A DNA stretch of 64,000 nt. Origin: Clonostachys chloroleuca. Lineage: Eukaryota > Ascomycota > Sordariomycetes > Hypocreales > Bionectriaceae. Below the pieces are notes generated by a model that had not been told where the DNA came from, did no database searches, and worked only from the letters and a program-made list of their open reading frames with translations. A program made the translations under genes and the position numbers. The stretch is from assembly GCA_037952775.1 (NCBI GenBank), contig JBANAY010000003.1, forward strand, positions 4,402,001 to 4,466,000, given 5' to 3'. Shown piece after piece: positions 45,795 to 55,739 of the stretch (its first letter is position 1; every line of letters starts with the position of its first letter).

Positions 45795-46320
45795 GCGACC
45801 TGATGAATTTTGGTAGTAGACTATGTGCCATAGAGCCTTGGAGGAGGTGCAAGACATTACTTTTTTCGCCTCAAGCCGATTAGTTTGCGAAGTTAATTGC
45901 GTGCTTGTGTAGATTGAATGCAGAGGCTACCATGTTTCTGTCCAAGTACGTTGGAAGCGGTAGATCGAGAAGAGCTGTCGGGACCACGTTTGTGTAGATT
46001 ACATCTTACGGATTCGGGGATGCGACGGCTCTTTGGATCTAAGAATAGCATCTTCAATAGATTCATGGCTGACGACCAAATTTTTTTGCACTTCGACTTT
46101 TGTCAAGAACCGAGGGCCGCGGTACGGTTTCAGTCACGGCATTTCCTTCTTCGTGGGGCTTTGTCCCACGAACACAACCTCCCCACATGATCGGTCACTC
46201 TCCCCAACGTTCGTATAAATCAAGTTTATCGAGCTGTGACGGAAGCGAAACTTGTATTAGATTTTCGGTACAATCTAGTCACGTCCAATCCGTTCTGGAC
46301 ACCCTTTCAGAGCTACAAAC
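45795..46320. promoter_or_regulatory. promoter region of the MFE-2 gene, with motif copies
   Basis: This 526 bp spacer contains GTCCCACG (46163-46170) and CCCCACAT (46181-46188), about 130-160 bp before the ATG at 46321. No gene is seen. Confidence 0.45.
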
Positions 46321-49300
46321 ATGGCTGATCTAGATTTCGCTGGCAAGGTTGCCGTTGTTACCGGCGCAGCAGAAGGGTGAGTCAATAGCATCCCGGTAAA
46401 GTCCCAAGACTCGATGGACGGACGATTGATGCGCATTAGGCTGGGCAAGAAGTGTGCTGAAGTGCTAGCTTCACGAGGTATGTCTACGCCTCTCATGCTT
46501 TCCGCTGTGCTTCCCAGATTCTAACTTCCGGCACCAGGTGCTGCGGTCGTTGTTCACGATGCACAAGCTCGCGCAGATGTAAGCACCAACCAGCCCTAGG
46601 CAAGCAATTTCTGCTGTTCCAAGATCCAAGCTGAACCATGCTTCATCAGGAGCTCACTCGACTAGTCGAGGCGATTACGAAGAAAGGGGGTGCTGCAGTT
46701 GCGAACTCCGATGGCATCCTCGAGGGCGACAAGATCATCCAAGCGGCCGTTGCTGCCTACGGAACGGTGCACATCCTCATCAACACCGCCAATATCACTT
46801 CCCAACTCAAGAGATTTGAAGAAATTGACGATGCGGAGTGGTCTGGCGCTACTGAACGTTCCATCAAGGGAACCTACAAGGCACGGCGGGCCCCTTGAAT
46901 CTTACTCAGGCAGAACTGATCCACAGACCAAAAACCAATTCTTGCCGCAGATCACACACGCTGCGTGGCAGAAATTTCGCCAGCAAGGCTATGGGCGGAT
47001 CATAGATACGTCCTCCGCTGTCGCATTGTTTGGAGCTACGGGACAATCCGTTCACTCTGGTATGTTCCTAGGAACCAACTGAGACACGATTCCCTCTAAT
47101 CGACATCTAACAGCGTCGAGCCACTCCAAGGTCGCATTTACCTACACTCTTGCTCGAGAAGGCGCGAAGAAAAACATATTTGCAAACGTTATCATTCTTC
47201 CTGGTATGTCTAACTGCACTGAGACTCAGGCTACTACATGCCATCGCATGCCCTTGCTAACGCCATCTGGCTTTGGTTTGGCAGAAGGACAAACTAGTCT
47301 TAGTTCCACGGCAACGGCCATCGCATACCTTGTTCATCAAGATAATACGACGGAGAACGGTTTTGTCTTCGAGTTTGGCCGAGGCAAAGCGGCCTCCTTT
47401 CATCGACAGCGAGCTAGAGGCCTGTTGCTTCGCGCCGACGCAACTTTGACGCCAGGATCGATACTACAGCGCTGGCACGAAGTTAGCGATTTTGGCCTTC
47501 CAGAGTATCCATCAGGTCCGAACAAATTCCTGGAGCTCCAAAAGGAAGGGCTCAAACTGCCACCCAATGACAAAGGCGTTCCAATTTCATTCCAGGGGAC
47601 AACCGTGCTAGTAACCGGAGGGGGGTCTGGGTATGTCCTTTTTGCCGTTCCTTATTATCCTCCATGTCGCTGGGAACAAGTGTTCTAATGGTGCTTTTTC
47701 AGGCTTGGAGAAGCGTATGCCCGTCACTTTGCCTCTCTTGGAGCATCCGTTATGATTAACGATATCTCTGATGCCTCGTCTGTCGTTGACGATATCCGAC
47801 GATCCGGCGGCACGGCTGCTTGTATTACCACATCGGCTGAGGATGGGAAAAAGAACGTCCAGGCGACTGTGAATGCTTTTGGCCGCATTGATGTAGTGAT
47901 TAACAATGCAGGCATCATACGAGACAAAGCATTCCATAATATGACGGAAGACATGTGGGACAAGGTCTTATCGGTTCACCTTGGAGCTACATATGCGAAC
48001 TCTCGAGCCGCTTGGCCCTACTTCCTCCGTCAAGGATACGGACGGATTATCAATACCACCAGCGTGACAGGCATCTACGGCCAATTCGGTCAAGCTAACT
48101 ACGCTGCAGCTGTGAGTATTCGCCATACCTGGACTTCACAAGCCGTGCGAGGTACGCTTTGGTACGGAAACTGACGCCCAACTTAGAAATCAGCCATCAT
48201 TGGCCTCACCAACGCCCTAGCCCAGGAGGGAAGTTCTCGAAACATTCTTGTCAATGTCATAGCTCCAAACGCGGGTACCAACATGACGAAGAGTATACTC
48301 AGTGACGATATTGCGAAGATGTTCGATCCAGCGCACGTCGCACCTCTGTTGACCGCGTTATGCAGCCATCTTGCTCCTGCGACCGCTACCGGAGGTCTGT
48401 ACGAGGTGGGAAGTGGATGGTTTGGGCAAACACGCTGGGAGATGCTGCATTCCACGACCAAGGGACCTCTCGACACGGCCACAGGAAAGGAAATCGCCGC
48501 TTTATTGTCAGGTTTAAAGGCATCCACGAAAGCCTACCCGGTGTCACGCGAAGACCACACCCGGATTTTGTCTGGGCAGGCAAACTCATCGCTGGTAAGT
48601 CAGCAATTAAGAATCGCTCTTCCACGGCGCACAGCGTTGGCTAATTACAACTGAAGGTCACTCAAAAGGACGTGCTTGGCAATATCTCCAAGGCCAAAGC
48701 TGCCATATCCAAGGGCACAAGCTACTCATACACCCAGCGTGATTTGATCTTGTACGCCCTCTCTCTTGGCATACCTCACACGGACTTGCCACACGTTTTC
48801 GAGGGGCATCCGGACTTCGGCGCTCTGCCCGTATTCGGACTGATTCCTTTTTTTAACTCCGAAGCTCCGTATGAGATGTCAGATATCATGTCCGAATACG
48901 ACCAGCGACTCCTGCTCCACGTTGACCAATATCTCGAAATCCACTCCCCAATCTCGCGCTCGGGTACGCTGACAACATACCCGAAGCTCATTCAAGTCGT
49001 GGACAAGGGCAAGGATGTTTTGGTCGTCCAGGGATTCACAACAGTGGATGACAAGAAGTCTAAAGTCTTCTACAATGAAACCACAGTTCTCGTTCGCGGC
49101 GGTGGCGGCTTTGGAGGGGACAAGCAGCTTCAAGACCGAGGCGCCGCAACAGCCAGAAACCAACCACCTTTGCGATCGCCTGATCATGTTGTTGAGGAGA
49201 AGACGTCGGAGGGACAAGCGGCTCTCTATCGCTTAAACGGGGACCTCAACCCATTGCACATTGATCCTGATTTTAGCAAGAAGGGGGGTTCAATACTCCC

Positions 49301-49540
49301 ATTCTGCACGGGCTGTGCACCCTCGGCATGGCAGGAAAGCATATCTATCAGGCGTATGGTTCTTTCAAGAGCCTGAAGGGCAAGTTTACGAGTGCCGTGG
49401 TGCCGGGTCAGACATTGAGGACCGAGATGTGGCGGGAATCGGGTAAGGTCATTTTCCAGACTACTGTTGTGGAAACTGGAAAGAGAGCTTTGAGTGCAGC
49501 GGCCGTGACATTGGAATCGGCCCCGTCTTCTCATCTTTAG
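46321..49540 (+). CDS. peroxisomal multifunctional beta-oxidation enzyme type 2 (MFE-2), frameshifted as read
   Basis: Ten exons (46321-46376, 46440-46477, 46538-46578, 46650-46880, 46951-47059, 47114-47203, 47285-47630, 47703-48111, 48187-48594, 48657-49540) give about 870 residues. Two SDR (3-hydroxyacyl-CoA dehydrogenase) domains come first: [10 protein letters not shown] at the start and VTGGGSGLG near residue 310. A MaoC-type hotdog hydratase follows, with [16 protein letters not shown] near residue 745. The C-terminus SSHL fits a PTS1 signal. The first SDR domain looks worn: INTANIT replaces the usual NNAG and the Tyr/Lys pair reads SSHSK, so its dehydrogenase activity is doubtful. The intron after GTYK starts with GC (46881-46950). 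In the hydratase the frame breaks at six G (49283-49288); one more G gives [12 protein letters not shown] and an exact multiple of three. Confidence 0.88.
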
Positions 49541-50599
49541 AATGCTTCGGCTTGTATGTTTGGCTTGCCCAATTATTTACATTTCTTTTATTTGCTCAAG
49601 AATTAGGGCCACGTATTAACGGGTTGCACTCGCGTAGCTGCTAATTCCCTTACTAATATAGAGCTTATATAGCTACTTATTCAGATAATAATATAGTTAT
49701 AAAAACTATATAGTATTATCTTAGTATATTTCTCCTGCTATAATTATTATCTATCTAAAGTAGATATAGAAAACTATAAATACTTTATTAAATTCTTAAG
49801 TTATTTATTTTAATTCTTCTAAAGCTATCTACTATTAATATAAATTAGAAAATATTAATTCTATATAAACTAAGAAATTATTTAGCTAGTATATATAGTA
49901 TAATTTTCTATTTTTATAATAAATTATAAGTTTTTTTTTATATTTTCTATAAAAAAATACTTTAAATATATTTAAACTAATTTTTTTTATTATTAATTAA
50001 AAAAACAATTTATTTTAAGAATATATTTAATATATTTCTTCTATACTAGAAATAGATTTTTTTCTCTATTATATAAATTCTCTATTACTAGCTATCTTTT
50101 AATTATTAAAACTATAAAAATAATTAATAAGAATAAATAGAATAATAAAAGAGCTTATAACTATCTTTAAATATTTAAAATTAAAACTAAATTTATATTT
50201 ATAGAAACCTTTTAAATAATAATTTTATAATTATAATTATATTTATAATTACTTAATCTAAATATTAATCTTATTTTAAAGATCTATTATTTCTAAATAA
50301 AACTCTCTAATAAATAAATAAAAGTTTATATTAAATACTAATATTATCTTTTTATAATTAGAGGTTTCTAATATATTAAAGTTTATTATAAAAAATATAT
50401 ATTATAATAGATTAGTTCTATAGTAGCTATAGATAAATATTTACTTTAGAATTTATATTCTTAAGAAAGAAAAGAGTAAGTTTTTTTTATAACTCTCTCT
50501 TCTCTTTATATAGTATTATAATATACTAGTTAGAGATTTTACTTATTATAACTATCTTTTATTATATCTAATCTAGTTTTCTACTAGGCTTAAGTTTTT

Positions 50600-51703
50600 A
50601 ATAATATATAATAAATTAATAAAAATATAATTATAATATTAAATTTAATTTATAATATAAATAAACTAGAAAAGAATAAAAATAGAAAAATAAGAAAGTT
50701 TAATTTAAAAAGAATTAATTAGATTATATTTTATAAAAATCTAGAAATTTAATAAACTATTTAAAGAAATTTTAAAGACTAAATTATTATAATATAATTA
50801 ATAAGATTATAAAATCTTTATTATTAAAAAAGAAAAATTAGTTTTTTATAAACTTTATAATTTTCTAAAACCTTAGTTATAAATACTTTATAAATATATT
50901 AATAATATATTAATAAAAAACTATATATAATTATTAATTTTATTTATAAAATACTCTATAATATTTATATTAAAGAAAAATAATAAACTTTATTTAATAA
51001 TTAATTATTAATAACTAAATTATAATAATTAAAAGGGTTTAGAGTAGATTAGAATTAAACCAATTAGAGTATTATTCTAAGTAATATAATCAGATTATTA
51101 TTAAACTATATAATATAAGTTATTATTAATATATAAGTATTATAGAACTAGTTCTAATAAAGATATAGATAGTTATAAATAAACTATTATATTAATAATT
51201 ATTTAAAAGAGTATTTCTAACTAGTAAAATAAAAGTATATATATACTAAGAGCTTATCCTAGCTTATTAATAATCTAGAGTAATCTATTTTTTATTAGTA
51301 GAAAAAATAAGATATACTATATAATACTAGTAGTATATATTTTATTTATAATATAAATAAAATTATATATAAAAATAAAATATTTTTATTATTAATTACA
51401 GAATTTAAAAACTAATTATAGAATAAATAGTAATTTATAATATTAGATTTAAAGAAAATTTATAATCTAATATAAAAAAAAAAATTAATATTTAGAATAA
51501 AGTTTAGCTTTTATAAGTATTTTATTATATTTTATAAATTAATAAATATATTTATAATATTTTAATAAATAATTAATTAAATTTTTTAAAAGTATTTTAA
51601 TATCTTTATAATTATATATTTTAATAATATTTTAATTTTCTTTAATAATTTTAAAATATATAAGAAATATATATATAAAGTTCTAAAGAAATTAGAAAAT
51701 ATT
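50600..51703 (+). mobile_element. Gypsy-type pol relic, heavily decayed (copy 2, left part)
   Basis: This stretch matches, base by base with gaps, the better preserved Gypsy reverse-transcriptase region at 62580-63360 in the same orientation. Near 51611-51640 the polymerase box YLDDILIF reads as YFNNILIF-like, both Asp codons changed to Asn (GAT to AAT). It is interrupted at about 51020-51370 and again at 51704. Confidence 0.65.
51020..51370 (-). repeat. LTR-like insertion inside Gypsy copy 2
   Basis: Sequence here is absent from the equivalent point (about 62995) of the other Gypsy copy. Its first 200 bp match the reverse complement of about 59250-59420, so it is a related terminal-repeat-like element inserted in the opposite orientation. 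Exact ends are uncertain because of decay. Confidence 0.45.
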
Positions 51704-53771
51704 TATTATACTATAAACAGGGGCTGTACAGAGCCTCCTATAAAAGAGCTGGAAATAGCTAATAGATAAAAGAGAATCTAAGCCTTTAGAATTATACTAC
51801 CTTATATATAAGTAAAGGTATTATAAACCTAGGTTTTAATTATAATCCGTCAGAACCTAGCTACCCTATAGCTAAGTATAAATAATATATCTATAGCACT
51901 ATTATATAGTATAACTAATTATATATAAATAGGTATCAGGTTAATATTAAATCTATATTATTCCTAATAAAAATATTCTATAGCTATAAATATATATTAT
52001 ACTTATAGAGGTAAAATAACTAATAACCTTTGTTGAGATTTACCCTATAGACTATAGGGTAGATCAAGATTACCCTATATTAATTAATCAAATGATATAT
52101 AATTAGTATAGGGTAAGGGGGAATGAAATAACTAACTTAGGGCTCTCCAAAGCTGGAAGCCCTCTGAAGCCACTGGCCTAACCTACTGTGGCTGCCCGTT
52201 GGGGCAATTGCGTTAGCGGTCACAACCGCTGTAACGGCCGCTGTGGCGTCCGTGCTAGCGATCCCGTATTGCGCTGAAGCAGCTGCATTAGCGGACTTCG
52301 TGTCCGCTGCAGCGCTTGCATTAGCGGACCTCGTGTCCGCTGTACGAGAACCTTAGCACTTAGTTTAGTGAACCTCGTAACCACTATAGCAGCTGTATTA
52401 GCGGACTTCGTATCCGCTGTAATATCTGTATTAGCGGTCTCGTATCCCTCTGTACGAGAACCTTATAGCGGTTACGAGCCTGTATTACAGAAGGCAATAT
52501 GTTATCTTCAGGGCTCTTACAGCCTGGAAATACCTATAAGTACAGGGCTTCCTCCCTGCTAGATAGAGATTCTATAAGTTACTAATATACTCTTTTATCT
52601 ACCCTACAGTCTATCTTTCTTAGCTACCCTGTAGCTGATAGAGCTTTATTTTCTCTTATAGAGCCTGTACCTTCTACTATATTTTTTCGAATGATCCTTC
52701 TCTAGTATTTCGGAGCCTACCCTATAGGCTTTATCTACCCTAGATCTAGCTTACCCTACAGCTAGTCTACCCTATACTAGAGACCTTGACCTTTTAAAAA
52801 CCTTATATAACTAGCTTTTCTTATTTCTAAATATATATAATTTTAGATTAAATTAAAACTAATTCTAATATACCCTAGCCTAATATAAATAATACTCTAA
52901 TCTGAATATAATTAAAAAAAATATAAAGTTTAAATAATTAATTTTTAAAAGCTATCTTTATTCTAATTATCTTAATATAGTATATAATATACTGAAACTA
53001 TAAGTTATATATTAGGCTATAGTAGGCCTATATAAGAGGGTAGCTATTCTTAAGATATAGTATTTACTTAAACTTATCTTAATCCTCTATAAGTTCCTAT
53101 AGTAGTAGTTACAGATAGTAGGCTATATAAAGTAATAGACTAAGTAGATATAGTTACCGGATCTATAATACTAAGAGCAGCTTTATTACTGTAAGTAGAT
53201 CCTTAACTGATCGGAGGGGTATATTATAAATATATTTAGTAAATAGCTATATTAGATTACCTCGGATAACTATTATTATTACTTTAAGAGTTTTATTAGA
53301 AGTATTAACTAGGCCCTAAGAGATTAGAATATTTATATTAGATATTATAGCTATTTAAGATATCTAGTAATTAATTAATTAAGTAATAAATAGTAAGATA
53401 TAATTAATTAATTAATTATAATAAGCTTTAAATTAGAAAGGAAATATAGTTATTATTATTAGATAATAAGCTTCTCCCTTTAGGGGCTATAACTATAGCC
53501 GGGTTATTTATATATCTAGCTATATAAATACCTCCTATTATTAGAGTTTTTATAAGATTAATACCTATACCCAGGCTAAAAATATAATATTTTAACTTTA
53601 TTTTATAGTATTAAAGGTTTAGATATAGACTACTAATTATATTCTTAAAAAATATATATTAGATTATATATTATCTGATCTTAGAATATACTTTTATTTA
53701 TAGTAAAACTAATAAAAAAAATCAAAAAAATCTATAGTACTAAGCTGGTTATAGCTAGTTTTAAGTATAAT
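51704..53771. mobile_element. 2 kb nested insertion in Gypsy copy 2, possible DNA element
   Basis: The Gypsy copy stops at AATATT (51698-51703) and resumes at AATATT (53772-53777), a candidate six-base target duplication. The ends of the insert are imperfect inverted repeats: TATTATACTATAAAC on the left against TATTATACTTAAAAC, reverse complement of the right end. The interior is AT-rich with a GC-richer core (about 52130-52560). No coding capacity is left. The family is not identified. Confidence 0.4.
52200..52480. repeat. array of short hairpin-forming repeats
   Basis: Several copies of a near-palindrome are spaced along this GC-richer core: AGCGGAC-TTCGT-GTCCGCT (52290-52308), AGCGGAC-CTCGT-GTCCGCT (52323-52341) and AGCGGA-CTTCGTA-TCCGCT (52400-52418), plus shorter forms such as AGCGGT-CACA-ACCGCT. 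The word TGTACGAGAACCTTA occurs twice (about 52342 and 52450). An open frame at 52368-52562 is a by-product of the repeats. Confidence 0.6.
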
Positions 53772-54050
53772 AATATTAATCTTTTAATAAAATCTAAGTA
53801 AAACTAGTTCTATATTAAAGAAATTTATTTTTTAAAATATATTATTTAATTTAATAAATATAAATAGAAAAAAAGAATTATTATAATTATTAACTAGAAA
53901 GAATTAATAAATATTAAAAAAAAATTAAGTTTTTCTAGAATTTATTAATTATTATTAATAATTTATTAAAAACTATAAAAAAATTATTTTATTATTATAT
54001 AATTTTATAAAAAAAGAAAAAGAATTTAATTAAGCTTTTTATTAAAAGGT
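53772..54050 (+). mobile_element. Gypsy-type pol relic (copy 2, right part)
   Basis: It resumes the match to 63360-63610 (end of reverse transcriptase and start of the connection domain, FLGFTNYYRRFIKDY-type in relatives, here decayed). It is contiguous with 50600-51703 if the nested insertion is removed. Confidence 0.55.
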
Positions 54051-54139
54051 TTTTCTAAAGTATATATTAAGTAATTAATATACTTAAACTTAAGGTCTTA
54101 GTACTTAGAATATTTATATTATATATTTATTAGTATACT

Positions 54140-54240
54140 AAATACTACTGACTAGCAGTTACTGGCTGGAAGCCAGAAGCAGAGCAGTTCGCTTAGTCAG
54201 GACTGCTCTGGAACTGTATTTATAACTGGTTTACTTCTGT
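54140..54240. other. small GC-richer island with an inverted repeat
   Basis: It contains GAGCAGTTCGCTTAGTCAGG followed by ACTGCTC, a potential stem (GAGCAGT / ACTGCTC), and a nearby CTGGCTGGAAGCCAG palindrome. Its origin is unknown. Confidence 0.35.
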
Positions 54241-54842
54241 AGCTAGGATAGTAACTTAATTAAAAATTACTTTTAACCTATCTACTCTATAGTATATACT
54301 TTAGAAAAGCTTTCTAATACTAATTAGTAGTTATATAGTAGCTATAGATTAGTAAAGAAGAAGAGATAGGATTTCCTAAGCGTTCAGAGAAGTATAGTCC
54401 TCCTGTAAGTACTAGTTCTATACTATAAAACTATATATAATATATAATATAATAATACTATTATCTTTTATATACTCTGAATAGTTACTTTAGAGATTAC
54501 TTATTCCTCTAATAATACTATTAGTACTAGAAATACCTCTAAAGAGTATTATATTATATATACCTTCCTATTAATACAGATAGGAGTAATTAATAAGATT
54601 ACTTCCTTCTTTAACTACTTAATTTTAAGAGTTTGCCCTTATAGAATACTCTCTCTTTCCTAACTCCAGAAGGAAATAAGATAATCCCTTATACTTCTCC
54701 CTTACTACTACTCTATTTTCTATAACTTACTAGAATTCTCCTAAATAAAGACCCTAGTTCTTTAAATAAGGGTAAAACCCTATACTCCCCTATTATAAAA
54801 ATATATATATACTTTAGAATCTACCTCCTAAGTAAGTATAAT

Positions 54843-55713
54843 AGTTGTTGAATTGAGAGACTATAGCCACTATAAGTTAGTGACCGTATCGCTATAAGTT
54901 AGCGGTTGCAACCACTAACCTCTAGCGGTCGCAACCACTAACTGTTAGCGATCGCTATCCCCTGTAACAGCTAGCCAATAGCGATTGAGACCGCTATCCG
55001 ATAGCGACTACGATCACGAGCCAATAGCGGTTGCAGCCACTGTGGGTCAGTGGCTACAGGCCGCTATGACCGCTACGGCTTAGCGGGCTCCAGTTCCTCT
55101 TTAGGGCTAGGAGCGTCAGCAGCGTTATTTATAGGTTATTAGGCTATATTAGCCTAAATAAGGGTCTAGAAAATTCAGGAAAAAATCTGAGTAACTTCTA
55201 GTAGCCTAACCTATACCCAAGCTACCCTATAACCAACCTACCCTAGACTAGACCTTAGATCTTAAATATCTCTTTCAGCTTTAAAGATAAGATATCTAAT
55301 ATCTATACTTAACTGATCAGCTTAACTAGCTCTTTCAGATAAAAGTGGGTCTTAAAAAGGTTATATATATCTATCTTATGGTTTGGTAGTTGTGAGTCGA
55401 TTTTTTAGATTTCCTATAGTAATGAATTTTGCGGAAAATCAAAAGTGGCCCGGGAAGCTGCTGTAGCGGGTTTTAGAGTAGTTTTTAGTCGGTAGACCTA
55501 TGAGAGAAATTGGTATATTTTTCCGGTTCCTCTCACCAAAATAAGATCCTTTTGCGCTATAAAATGCACTATAAACCGAGTTTCTAGTGTGAAGTTTGAC
55601 TAAGTTATAGAGGAGTGTTCGCTATAAGTTAGAAGCTAAAATTTCCACTGCTGCTAGTTATAGCGGTCTCAAGGCCTAATACACCTTGTAGGCCACTGTA
55701 ATTTCAACAATAG
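54843..55713. mobile_element. unidentified non-decayed island, candidate MITE-like or DNA element
   Basis: This roughly 870 bp patch has near-normal composition inside the decayed block. The ends carry short inverted repeats (TTGTTGAA at the left, TTCAACAA at the right) flanked by TAG on both sides. It holds hairpin repeats at its left end and about 240 bp of mixed sequence (55380-55620) that resembles no family I know. There is no gene-sized open frame. Confidence 0.35.
54860..55090. repeat. second array of short hairpin repeats (AGCGGT-type)
   Basis: Repeated short units such as TAGCGGTTGCAACCACTAAC, TAGCGGTCGCAACCACTAAC and TAGCGATTGAGACCGCTA occur about every 25-40 bp. They share the AGCGGN core with the array at 52200-52480 but have different loops. 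Confidence 0.55.
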
Positions 55714-55739
55714 TACTACTAGTATAAACTATATCTATA

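Noticed and set aside
26382..49288. Introns as an explanation for the frame breaks
   Set aside because: The breaks fall within a few bases of C/G runs with no usable GT...AG pair, conserved residues continue on both sides without a gap, and one-base corrections make every summed CDS length divisible by three.
52368..52562. 64-codon open frame in the AT-rich block
   Set aside because: It is produced by the hairpin repeat units and has no independent support.
52200..55090. Hairpin arrays as a CRISPR array
   Set aside because: Units vary in sequence and spacing, there are no constant repeats with unique spacers, and the genome is eukaryotic.
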